Source of the DNA: Deltaproteobacteria bacterium
GTDB taxonomy: Bacteria; Desulfobacterota; JADFXK01
Assembly: GCA_015233055.1 (NCBI GenBank)
Contig: JADFYN010000007.1
Location: 574 to 40,461, forward strand
Length of the DNA: 39,888 bases
Direction: 5' to 3'
The notes beneath the pieces were generated by a model. That model saw nothing but the letters and a program-made list of their open reading frames with translations. It was not told where the DNA came from and searched no databases. How positions within the stretch are numbered: the stretch's first letter is position 1; every line of letters begins with the position of its first letter. Made by a program: the position numbers and the translations under genes. This document shows positions 1-7,615 of the stretch, one piece after another.

Positions 1-364
1 AACTCGGAGTTTGGCGGCCCAAATAACACATTGAACAAACAGGATAAAAACATTTATGACGGCCGGATGACCCGTGTCGACCTGACTTGATCGGGACCTC
101 TGGCAAAGTTCTCAGTTCGTCCCGCCGTCAGCATTCTGCCCAGTATTTGTCCGCGCAGGAAGTAACCCGAGCATGACATACCCTGGCCCTGGTTGGCGCC
201 AACCGCCTGTTCGGGGGTGCCTACCAAGTCACCATACCGAAAATAACTGATTGTTTTAACAAATAAAAAAAATGGCATGTTTTTTGTACTAGTCATTCTA
301 CCTCCTCGGGTTGTGCTCTGCTCTGATATCTAACCCGTCATAATTGTTTTTAAAGGAGTTCGAG
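1..364. other. Non-coding left edge
   Basis: No convincing gene is visible between the window edge and the first propeller gene. The open frames here lack a Shine-Dalgarno sequence and resemble no family I know. The last 120 bases are AT-rich and hold a sigma54-like site (listed separately) and a good ribosome-binding site, AAGGAG at 353-358, that sets the start of the next gene. Confidence 0.6.
273..288 (+). promoter_or_regulatory. Candidate sigma54 (-24/-12) promoter
   Basis: TGGCATG, four bases, then TTGTA resembles the sigma54 consensus TGGCACG-N4-TTGCW; the -12 GC is GT here, which weakens it. It lies in an AT-rich stretch about 75 bases before the propeller gene start. Two sigma54 activators are encoded in the window, so the sigma factor is expected, but no link to this site is shown. 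Confidence 0.3.
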
Positions 365-2761
365 ATGAGAAGTCGCCTTTATCTTGTGAGCACTGTGATG
401 GCTGCCGTCATCATAATCTCAGGATCAGTAACGCCCAACGTTTCCCATGCCTATCGATGGACTTCTAACGGACCATATGGCGGCGACATCAATTCTCTGG
501 TGGTGGAGTCGGCCGGGGTGGTTTATGCCGGAATAACCGGTGGCGTGTTCAAGACGACCAACGGCGGAACCTATTGGACCAACGTCAATTCCGGCCTGAC
601 TAACCTGAATGTTATGTCTTTGGCCTTAGAATCAACCGGGGTGCTCTACGCCGGAACGGAAGACGGGGTATTCAAGACAACCAACGGAGGGACAAAATGG
701 ACTCAAACCGGATTGACCAATATGCCCGTCTATTCATTGGTGGTGGCATCGGCCTGGGTGATCTATGCCGGAACAAACGCCGGGGTGTTTAAAACGATCA
801 ACGGCGGAGTTGATTGGACTCAAGTTAATTCAGGCCTGACAAACACTTTCGTTGGCTGCCTGACAGCCGCGACGGGGGTGGTCTACGCCGGAACGACCGA
901 CGGGATATTCAAGACGAGCAATGGCGGAACTACTTGGAATCAAATAAATTACGGCCTAACAAACGCCGATGTCAAGAATCTTGCAGCGGTGTCGACCGAT
1001 GTGGTTTATGCCGGGACAACCGGCGGCGGGGTATTTAAAACAACCACCGGCGGATCTAGCTGGACTCCCATAAACGACGGGTTGACCCAATTGAGCGTTA
1101 ATTCCTTGACCCGAGAGTCGGCCGATACGATGTATGTCGGGACAAGCGGTGGAGTGTTTAAGACGACCAACGGCGGAACAAAATGGACCCAAACCGCCTT
1201 AACGAACGTGGATGTCAGCGCCGTGGCAGTGGAGGCCATGGGGGTCGTTCATGCCGGGACAACTGGGCGCGGGGTATTTAAAACGGTTAACAGCGGGACT
1301 AGCTGGACTCAAGCCGCCTTGACGAATTCATATATTGAATCCCTGGCCATGGAGTCGGCCAACGTCATCTATGCCGGAACCTTAGACATCGGGGTGTTCA
1401 AGACGGCCGACGGCGGAAACAGTTGGACCCCGGTTAGTTCCGGCCTGTCTAATAAGCCGGTCCAGGCCCTGGCCGTGGAGGCCGCCGGAGTCGTCTATGC
1501 CGGAACCTACGGTGACGGGATATTCAAGACCACCACCGGCGGAACAAAATGGACTAAAATCAATTCCGGCTTAACTTCTACCTGGATCAATACCCTGGCG
1601 GTGGAGGCCACGGGCGTGGTTTATGCCGGAACCTCCAGTGGTGGAATATTCAAGACAACCAATGGCGGAACAAATTGGACTCAAATTAATTCCGGCTTGC
1701 ATGACTCGTCTATTAATTCTTTGGCCGTCGAATCACCTGGGGTAGTCTATGCCGGTACGACCGGACGAGTGTCTAAGACTACCAACGGCGGAGCTAAATG
1801 GAATTTGACCGGGTTGACCAACGCCGATGTCACTTCCCTGGCGCTGGCATCAACCGGCGTACTCTATGCCGGGACAAAAGGCGGCGGGGTGTTCAAGACG
1901 ACCAACGGCGGCGACAACTGGGCTCAAATGAATTCCGGACTGACTAACCCGAATGTCACCTCTCTGGCGGTGGCCGGAACCGATGTCGTTTATGCCGGAA
2001 CAACCGGCGACGGAGTGTTCAAAACGACCGATGGCGGAACCAATTGGACTCAGATCAATTCTGGATTGATCAATATGGATGTCAGGGCTTTGTCTCTGGC
2101 AGCGGCGTCCCCCGATCGAGCCTATGCCGGAACCTATGGCGGCGGAGTATTCGTTGGAGTTGCGGCTACGACGGTGACGAGCGGCATATGGCAGGGGACG
2201 GATAATAAACAAATTTACCTTCAGACTTACAGCACCGGCGGGGCCATGGCCTTGGTCTCACCCGGCGACCGCAGCATTACGAGTTGCTATGCCAACAACC
2301 TGGACAATAATATTTTTGAGGGCGATGATATCCCCACCAACGGGAAAAGCTATCATCTCCAGATCGTCTTCATTTCTCCCACCAAAGCCGATTATACTAT
2401 GACCGCAATAAGCACCGGCCAGGAAAAAACCGATATTTTGACCCTAGCAACCGCAACCGCAGTCAATACAGACATGGATGGCATCTGGCAGGGTGATCCA
2501 GACACGACCAGAAATTTTCATTTTCAGCACTACTCCGGCTCCGGAGCTATTCTACTATCAAGTAATGACGGATTAACCTGCGAAATATTTTATGACCCGG
2601 CACCCACGTCCAGCCTGTTTCAGGGTCAGTCCATCGATCCAAAAGTTAAGGTTTCGGCTGAGTTTGATTTTGAAAGCGCGGCCAAAGGACTGGTGATTCG
2701 CACACCTGCCACCGGGTTAAGCCAGACCTGGAACGTGACCAGGTTCAGCACGGCTAAGTAA
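365..2761 (+). CDS. Exported 14-repeat beta-propeller protein
   Basis: Predicted exported protein of 798 residues. I chose the ATG at 365 rather than the in-frame TTG at 344 because AAGGAG lies six bases upstream of it and the product then begins with a clean signal peptide (basic MRSR, hydrophobic core, cleavage near SHA-Y at about residue 29). The body is 13 full and one partial repeat of 39-43 residues of the pattern VYAGT..GGVFKTTNGG..W, as in BNR/Ycf48/sortilin-like propeller blades; 14 blades would suit two seven-bladed propellers (inference). After the blades come two copies of a domain of roughly 97 residues (about 603-700 and 704-798), each opening with GIWQG and containing an aromatic Y/F-x-x-Q-x-Y segment. 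The same pair occurs in the next gene. Function unknown; no catalytic motif seen. Surface binding or adhesion is possible but unproven. Confidence 0.85.
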   Translation: MRSRLYLVSTVMAAVIIISGSVTPNVSHAYRWTSNGPYGGDINSLVVESAGVVYAGITGGVFKTTNGGTYWTNVNSGLTNLNVMSLALESTGVLYAGTEDGVFKTTNGGTKWTQTGLTNMPVYSLVVASAWVIYAGTNAGVFKTINGGVDWTQVNSGLTNTFVGCLTAATGVVYAGTTDGIFKTSNGGTTWNQINYGLTNADVKNLAAVSTDVVYAGTTGGGVFKTTTGGSSWTPINDGLTQLSVNSLTRESADTMYVGTSGGVFKTTNGGTKWTQTALTNVDVSAVAVEAMGVVHAGTTGRGVFKTVNSGTSWTQAALTNSYIESLAMESANVIYAGTLDIGVFKTADGGNSWTPVSSGLSNKPVQALAVEAAGVVYAGTYGDGIFKTTTGGTKWTKINSGLTSTWINTLAVEATGVVYAGTSSGGIFKTTNGGTNWTQINSGLHDSSINSLAVESPGVVYAGTTGRVSKTTNGGAKWNLTGLTNADVTSLALASTGVLYAGTKGGGVFKTTNGGDNWAQMNSGLTNPNVTSLAVAGTDVVYAGTTGDGVFKTTDGGTNWTQINSGLINMDVRALSLAAASPDRAYAGTYGGGVFVGVAATTVTSGIWQGTDNKQIYLQTYSTGGAMALVSPGDRSITSCYANNLDNNIFEGDDIPTNGKSYHLQIVFISPTKADYTMTAISTGQEKTDILTLATATAVNTDMDGIWQGDPDTTRNFHFQHYSGSGAILLSSNDGLTCEIFYDPAPTSSLFQGQSIDPKVKVSAEFDFESAAKGLVIRTPATGLSQTWNVTRFSTAK

Positions 2762-2835
2762 CAAATTCAGAATAGACCGACGCATAACCTGAGCGAAAAC
2801 AACGTCATGATGGCGGTCTCGGCTCACGGAGAGAT

Positions 2836-2880
2836 AAGGAGGTGATTGTGTACCAATGTCATGTTGTCGCAGAAATATGA
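2836..2880 (+). other. Strong Shine-Dalgarno with 10-codon frame
   Basis: Between the two propeller genes, AAGGAGGTGA (2836-2845), a near-perfect anti-16S match, precedes a GTG at 2848 that opens a frame of only ten codons ending at 2880. It could be a leader peptide, a decayed gene start, or chance. No terminator follows it. Confidence 0.25.
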
Positions 2881-2949
2881 TGGCCATCGCCTGGCCTTTC
2901 AATGTTGGTCAAGAAGGTCCAGCCTAACCAAATCCAAGGAGATAATAAG

Positions 2950-4449
2950 ATGAATCGTCTAAAAACAGTAATTATTCTAACCAGTTTTCTGGCTGCCTTA
3001 TGGGTTGTTCCGGCTATAAGCGAGACTGGCTGGACCGCCATGTCCAGCCCTACATCCAAGATTCTTAGAGGCGTTTGGGGAAATTCAGGAACGGATGTCT
3101 TCGCTGTCGGAGACGACGGGGTGATTCTGCACTATGATGGGTCCGGCTGGGGCATATCATCCCGTGTTCTATATCAATTCGCAGGAGTCTGGGGTACGTC
3201 CGGCACAAATGTCCTGACAGTGGGCACCTTGTTGTCATCTTCCGGCGTGGTCCAGCGTTATGACGGCTCCACCTGGTCTTCAATGACCAGTTGGGGATAC
3301 CCTTTAAGCTGCATTTGGGGCAGTTCGGCAACGGATATCTTTGCCGGAGGCTTCAACACCATCCTGCATTATAATGGATCCAATTGGACAAATATGTACG
3401 ACAGCAGCGCATCCAACGATTACTTCCTCAGCGTTTGGGGCAGTTCCGGCAGCGATGTTTTTGCCGCAGGGGCTCGCTCTATCCAACACTACAATGGTGC
3501 CGCCTGGACGGCAATGTCCATCCCCACCTCAACTACTCTCCGTGGCCTTTGGGGTAGTTCCGGGACTAATGTCTTTGCCGTAGGGGATATCGGCACAATT
3601 ATCCGCTATGACGGGACTAACTGGTCGGCACTTCCCGGAAACGACGGCGTCTGGCGCAGCGGCAACGGACCGGTCGTCTATTATCAGACATATACCAACA
3701 ACAGCGCCATGTGTATCGTTTCATCCGACGGAAAGAATATTATCGCCGCGTATGCTGCTAAAATTGAAAACGGTATTTTTGACGGGGTAGATATCGGTAA
3801 CGGCGGTAAGAAATACCGCGTCAAGATCGGGTTCACCTCCCCTTCCCAGGCCGGTTACACCTTGACCGACCTGACGACCGGAATAGCTCAATCCTACGCT
3901 CTAACCAGGGATCCGGCCGAGATAGCTCAACCCCTGGCGGATGAAGACGGTATCTGGAGAAGTTCTCCCGATGACGGCCAAAGATTCTACCTGCAGGTTT
4001 ACAAAAACGGCGGCGGTCTACTACTTCGCAGCAACGACGCCCTAACTGGTGAGGTCTTCTGGGATCCCGCTCCGACCGCCACCAAGTTCCAGGGACAGGA
4101 CATCTACTCCCCGCATCAAGCCTCGGTTGTGTTCACTATGGCTTACGGCATCACCGGCCAGGTTGTCAGAACCCCGGTGTCAGGATCACCTCAAATCTGG
4201 GCGGCGACCAGTTTCAGCCGGGCCATACCCGGTCTTACGGCGAGTAGCCTCACGGGAATTTGGGGTAGCTCCGGCACCGACATCTTTGCCGTGGGTACCA
4301 GCGGCACAATTTTGCATTATGACGGCAAACTTTGGACCGCCATGACGAGCAACGCGACCAAAACACTCAACGCCGTTTGGGGTAGTTCAAACTCGGATGT
4401 CTTTGCCGTGGGGGAAGACGGGACTATCATGCATTACACATCGAAGTAA
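2950..4449 (+). CDS. Exported 7-bladed propeller protein with inserted domain pair
   Basis: Predicted exported protein of 499 residues. The ATG at 2950 is preferred because AAGGAG (2936-2941) precedes it and the product starts with a signal peptide (MNRLKT, hydrophobic stretch, cleavage near AIS-E at about residue 24). Five repeats of the pattern VWGSSGTDVFAVG..G.I.HYDG..W occupy about residues 25-230. Then come two copies of the domain also found at the C-terminus of the upstream protein (about 232-330 and 332-425, each starting DGVWRS or DGIWRS). Two further blades (about 430-499) close the protein, so 5+2 gives seven blades with the domain pair inserted between blades 5 and 6. It lies 188 bases after the first propeller gene on the same strand, so co-expression is likely. 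Ligand and role are unknown. Confidence 0.85.
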   Translation: MNRLKTVIILTSFLAALWVVPAISETGWTAMSSPTSKILRGVWGNSGTDVFAVGDDGVILHYDGSGWGISSRVLYQFAGVWGTSGTNVLTVGTLLSSSGVVQRYDGSTWSSMTSWGYPLSCIWGSSATDIFAGGFNTILHYNGSNWTNMYDSSASNDYFLSVWGSSGSDVFAAGARSIQHYNGAAWTAMSIPTSTTLRGLWGSSGTNVFAVGDIGTIIRYDGTNWSALPGNDGVWRSGNGPVVYYQTYTNNSAMCIVSSDGKNIIAAYAAKIENGIFDGVDIGNGGKKYRVKIGFTSPSQAGYTLTDLTTGIAQSYALTRDPAEIAQPLADEDGIWRSSPDDGQRFYLQVYKNGGGLLLRSNDALTGEVFWDPAPTATKFQGQDIYSPHQASVVFTMAYGITGQVVRTPVSGSPQIWAATSFSRAIPGLTASSLTGIWGSSGTDIFAVGTSGTILHYDGKLWTAMTSNATKTLNAVWGSSNSDVFAVGEDGTIMHYTSK

Positions 4450-4491
4450 CGAGACAAAAGACGCATCGAACCAGAATGACTTACTAACCAT

Positions 4492-4674
4492 AACCTGAGT
4501 TCGACGAGTATGCTGAGTGATTATGATCAAGGCCATGATTCAATCCGCAGATTGAACCGATTTGCGCAGATCAGGACCAAAATAGGTCTTTGGGTCTTTT
4601 CCATCTGCGTTACTCTGCGAAATCTGCGGATATATTTCTGGTACTTAATTAAAGAAACTCGTCGAACTCAGGTT
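4492..4674. mobile_element. MITE-like element with perfect 18-bp TIRs
   Basis: A 183-bp non-coding element starts with AACCTGAGTTCGACGAGT and ends with its exact reverse complement (4657-4674). It is flanked on both sides by AACCAT (4486-4491 and 4675-4680), a candidate 6-bp target duplication. Inside are nested inverted repeats: an 11-bp pair at 4543-4553/4621-4631, a 7-bp pair at 4565-4571/4603-4609 and GACC/GGTC at 4575-4588, so the whole element can fold into a long hairpin. No transposase is encoded. A decayed relative lies at 15048-15224. The class (MITE versus other repeat) is inferred from structure. Confidence 0.75.
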
Positions 4675-4692
4675 AACCATATGATCCACAAA

Positions 4693-4724
4693 CACCAAAG
4701 GGGCCGATTTTGACCCCTCTGGTG
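4693..4724. terminator. Hairpin at end of nfnB (possible bidirectional terminator)
   Basis: CACCA pairs with TGGTG and AGGGG with CCCCT (one mismatch, 10-base loop). It lies 47 bases after the nfnB stop on the minus strand, between converging genes. The T-rich tail is weak on both strands. Confidence 0.45.
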
Positions 4725-4770
4725 CGTTATATTCAATTTATTCAATTCCGAGCCGGCTTATGCCAATATC

Positions 4771-6192
4771 TTACCAGCCGCGCATCAGGTAATCGTGAAT
4801 CGAGTTAGCGGCCAGGCGGCCGGCCCCCATGGCCAGGATGACGGTGGCGGAACCGGTCACAATGTCGCCGCCGGCCCAAACCCCTTTCAGGGCCGTTTTC
4901 CCGGTCTTGGGATCAGCATCGATATAGCCCCATTTATTCAGGGCGATGCCCGGCGTGGATGAGGTCAGCAGCGGATTTGGTCCGGCGCCTACCGCGATCA
5001 CGGCCAGGTCACAATCAAGAATGAATTCGGATCCCTTAATTATGACAGGGCGCCGCCGGCCGGAAGCATCGGGCTCACCGAGTTCCATCCGTTGACATTC
5101 CATGGCGGTCACCCGGCCCTTGTCGTCGGCAATGAACTTGGTCGGAGCCGTCAGGAACTGGAATTTCACTCCTTCTTCTTCGGCGTGATGAACTTCGGCG
5201 GCCCGGGCCGGCATCTCATCTCGCGAGCGGCGGTAAACGATGTGAACCTGATCCGCGCCCAAACGTAGGGCCGTCCGGGCCGAATCCATGGCCACATTGC
5301 CGCCGCCCAGGACAACCACCTGCTTGCCGATGACCACGGGGGTGTCATATTTGGGGAAGAGATAAGCCTTCATCAGGTTTGATCGGGTCAGGTACTCATT
5401 GGCTGAATAGACGCCAATGTAATTTTCGCCGGGAATACCTAAGAACTTAGGCAACCCTGCACCCACGGCCACAAAGATGGCGTCAAACCCCTCCTCGAAC
5501 AATTCATCGACGGTGATGCTCCGGCCCACCACGGTATTGCATTCCAGTTTGACTCCCAGCCTTTCCAGGAAATTGACCTCAGAAAAAACGATCTCTTTGG
5601 GCAGCCGGAATTCGGGAATACCGTAAACCAGGACGCCTCCCGGTCTGTGGAAGGCTTCGAACATGGTCACCTCATGACCGCGTAAAATCAAGTCTCCGGC
5701 CACCGTTAAGCTGGCCGGGCCGGCGCCGACTACTGCTACCTTCTTGCCGGTCGGGGGCGCTTTTGGCGGCAACTCCGCAGTCCCACCCTTACGCGCCCAG
5801 TCAGCCGCAAACCGCTCCAGATTGCCGATAGCGACCGGTGCGTCCTTCTTACCCAAGACGCAGGACCCCTCACATTGAGCTTCTTGGGGACAGACCCGAC
5901 CGCAGACGGCCGGCAGGCTGTTTCTTTGCCAAATCTGGCGAATGCCTCCGAGGAAATCACCCTCCGCCATACATTTAATAAATTCCGGAATCTGAACATT
6001 GACCGGACATCCTTCGACACAAGAAGGCTTTTTGCATTGCAGACAACGAGACGCCTCCAATACAGCCGATTCCGCCGACAGCCCCAAAGGGACCTCTTCA
6101 AAATTTCTAGCCCTGACCTGCGGCTCTTGTTCCGGCATCGCTTGTCTGGGGACTTTATCTTTTTTAGGTTTATCTACTGGTTTGTCTGACAT
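4771..6192 (-). CDS. nfnB: NADPH-binding large subunit of Nfn/Sud oxidoreductase
   Basis: A 473-residue flavoprotein of the glutamate-synthase small-chain family, matching NfnB/SudA, the large subunit of NADH-dependent reduced-ferredoxin:NADP+ oxidoreductase. The N-terminus carries the cysteine clusters for two [4Fe-4S] centres (CLQCKKPSCVEGCP near residue 52, and CGRVCPQEAQCEGSC near residue 97). An FAD-binding GAGPAS fingerprint follows near residue 157, a second nucleotide-binding GGGNVAMD with YRRSRDEMPAR (the NADPH side) near 290-320, and a C-terminal GGDIVTG flavin motif. GGAGG precedes the ATG. It follows nfnA on the same strand after a 162-bp gap. No glutamate synthase large subunit is present, which argues against a GltD role. 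The family cannot be separated from sulfide dehydrogenase (SudA) by sequence alone. Confidence 0.88.
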   Translation of the reverse strand: MSDKPVDKPKKDKVPRQAMPEQEPQVRARNFEEVPLGLSAESAVLEASRCLQCKKPSCVEGCPVNVQIPEFIKCMAEGDFLGGIRQIWQRNSLPAVCGRVCPQEAQCEGSCVLGKKDAPVAIGNLERFAADWARKGGTAELPPKAPPTGKKVAVVGAGPASLTVAGDLILRGHEVTMFEAFHRPGGVLVYGIPEFRLPKEIVFSEVNFLERLGVKLECNTVVGRSITVDELFEEGFDAIFVAVGAGLPKFLGIPGENYIGVYSANEYLTRSNLMKAYLFPKYDTPVVIGKQVVVLGGGNVAMDSARTALRLGADQVHIVYRRSRDEMPARAAEVHHAEEEGVKFQFLTAPTKFIADDKGRVTAMECQRMELGEPDASGRRRPVIIKGSEFILDCDLAVIAVGAGPNPLLTSSTPGIALNKWGYIDADPKTGKTALKGVWAGGDIVTGSATVILAMGAGRLAANSIHDYLMRGW

Positions 6193-6354
6193 CTTATTCT
6201 TTCCTCCATCACGGTTGCGTCCTTAAGCGCGTATATTCATCAACGTCCGGCACCCGGAGGCAACTTGACCATGGGCCAATCCGCCCCCCTTAGGTGTTCT
6301 CCGATTGGTTCTAAGCCGTTCTCCGGCTTTATCCAGAGAGAATAGACGGAAACT

Positions 6355-7200
6355 TCATCGGGTTCGGCAGGCGCATTCTTCCTTATACCGGGCCCAGGAT
6401 TTGGCCTCGTCTTCCCGATAGGCAGCCAACCGTTGGGTCAATTCGTCAAAATCGACCGTATGGCCGTCAAATTCCGGGCCGTCTACACAGGCAAACTGAG
6501 TCTTGCCGCCTACGGTGACCCGGCAACACCCACACATCCCGGTTCCGTCGACCATGATGGGATTGAGACTGACCATAGTCTTCACGCCGTACTCTTTGGT
6601 CAGCTTGGTTAGGAATTTCATCATCGGAACCGGTCCGATCCCAACGACCAGGTCGACTTTTTCAGGACCGGTCAAGTATCCTTTGAGAACGTCGGTCACG
6701 AAGCCGTGATGTCCGTATGAGCCGTCATCGGTACAGACCTTGAGGACATGGGATGCGGCCCTCATCTTGTCTTCCAAAATCAGGAGGTCTTTATTCCGGG
6801 CCCCGATAATGGCGATGACCTCATTGCCCGCTTCTTTCATGCCTCGGGTGATGGGATGCAGCACAGCCACGCCGGTCCCGCCGCCGACACAGGCAACCCG
6901 GCCGACTTTTTCAAGGTGGGTGGCTTTGCCCAAGGGTCCGATGACGTCCTGGTAAGACGCACCAACAGGCATATCGGCGAACATATGAGTCGATTTGCCG
7001 ACAACTTGATAAATGATAGTGATGGTGCCTCGTTTAGGATCGGAGTCGGCCATGGTCAAGGGAACGCGTTCTCCGGTTTCGTTGGCTTTAAGGATAACGA
7101 ACTGGCCCGGTTTGGCCTTCCCGGCAATCCGGGGGGCGCTGATTTCGTTAAGAACGACCGTCCCTTGAGCCAGGACCTCCTTATTCAAGATTTCATACAT
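6355..7200 (-). CDS. nfnA: FAD/[2Fe-2S] small subunit of Nfn/Sud oxidoreductase
   Basis: A 281-residue protein of the ferredoxin-NADP reductase/PyrK-like family, matching NfnA/SudB. I moved the start to the ATG at 7200 because GGAGG lies directly upstream; a longer in-frame start at 7257 has no such signal. An N-terminal FAD domain contains RVPLTMAD near residue 45, and GGGTGVAVLHPI near 106 begins the NAD(H)-binding part. The [2Fe-2S] ligands appear as Asp218, Cys223, Cys226 and Cys238; this D-x4-C-x2-C-x11-C pattern with an aspartate ligand is the one known from NfnA. With NfnB it should couple NADH, NADPH and ferredoxin by flavin-based electron bifurcation. It is transcribed divergently from fhs. 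Confidence 0.87.
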   Translation of the reverse strand: MYEILNKEVLAQGTVVLNEISAPRIAGKAKPGQFVILKANETGERVPLTMADSDPKRGTITIIYQVVGKSTHMFADMPVGASYQDVIGPLGKATHLEKVGRVACVGGGTGVAVLHPITRGMKEAGNEVIAIIGARNKDLLILEDKMRAASHVLKVCTDDGSYGHHGFVTDVLKGYLTGPEKVDLVVGIGPVPMMKFLTKLTKEYGVKTMVSLNPIMVDGTGMCGCCRVTVGGKTQFACVDGPEFDGHTVDFDELTQRLAAYREDEAKSWARYKEECACRTR

Positions 7201-7247
7201 AACAACCTCCATTGGACGTGGGTTAGTCGGAACCGAAAAACGAGGAG

Positions 7248-7277
7248 AATTTAGCATAATTCCTTTTTCCCTGTCAA
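7248..7277 (-). promoter_or_regulatory. Candidate sigma70 promoter of nfnAB
   Basis: On the minus strand, TTGACA (7277-7272) is followed after 18 bases by TAAATT (7253-7248), which carries an extended TGC just upstream. It would give a leader of about 40 bases to the nfnA ATG. Confidence 0.45.
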
Positions 7278-7292
7278 AAGAAAATATTTATC

Positions 7293-7321
7293 TTGACTGG
7301 GAATTCAAAGTTTGCTATGGG
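7293..7321 (+). promoter_or_regulatory. fhs: Possible sigma70 promoter of fhs
   Basis: TTGACT (7293-7298) lies 17 bases before TATGGG (7316-7321). The -10 is poor. If used, it gives fhs a leader of nearly 290 bases that includes the palindrome and the paired arms listed next. Confidence 0.3.
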
Positions 7322-7421
7322 GGAGTCTTAATTATGTAGTCATTCTATAATATTCTCACCTATCCCGATATGATTAATATTTGCGGGACCGATAAAAGAA
7401 AATCCCAAACCTTGTTCTCAT

Positions 7422-7438
7422 TAACCCCTTAGGGGTTA
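7422..7438. promoter_or_regulatory. 17-bp palindrome in the nfnA-fhs gap
   Basis: TAACCCCT and AGGGGTTA flank a single central T, a perfect 8-bp inverted repeat. It is too compact for an RNA hairpin and looks more like a dimeric-protein operator. The binding protein is unknown. Confidence 0.4.
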
Positions 7439-7487
7439 TCCACTAAAAGGTGTTCAGTGATCGACCGTTAACTCCCGCCAATTCGGA

Positions 7488-7549
7488 TGCTTGTGCCATA
7501 TTCCCTTCCGGGCGTTGAATGGCACAAGCAGATTCGTGCCGGGTGCCAT
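7488..7549 (+). promoter_or_regulatory. Three-arm alternative-pairing leader of fhs
   Basis: TGCTTGTGCCAT (7488-7499) is the exact reverse complement of ATGGCACAAGCA (7519-7530), giving a 12-bp stem with a 19-base loop. A second copy of GTGCCAT (7543-7549) can pair with the same ATGGCAC (7519-7525). The middle arm therefore has two mutually exclusive partners, the usual design of a riboregulator. I could not match it to the ZTP (pfl) or THF riboswitch consensus. The fhs ribosome-binding site, AAGGAGG, follows at about 7601. Confidence 0.45.
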
Positions 7550-7615
7550 TTCTTTTCGGGCGGCCGACCCTGGATGCTGATTGCCCAAAAAAATATTTTT
7601 AAGGAGGATTATTTA

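Noticed and set aside
2785-2793. TAACCTGAG between the propeller genes, matching the left element end
   Set aside because: Nine bases only, with no core sequence following.
4510-4713. Plus-strand 67-codon open frame
   Set aside because: It lies almost wholly inside the MITE-like element, has no ribosome-binding site and resembles no protein family.
7488-7615. ZTP (pfl) or THF riboswitch upstream of fhs
   Set aside because: Gene context is right, but I could not find the conserved GGGUCGUG and CCGCCUGGGC-type segments of the ZTP motif or the THF core; kept only as an unassigned structured leader.
7487-7615. N-terminal extension of Fhs from the ATG at 7487
   Set aside because: No ribosome-binding site there, the added 43 residues are unlike Fhs and cover the inverted repeat; AAGGAGG sits before the ATG at 7616.
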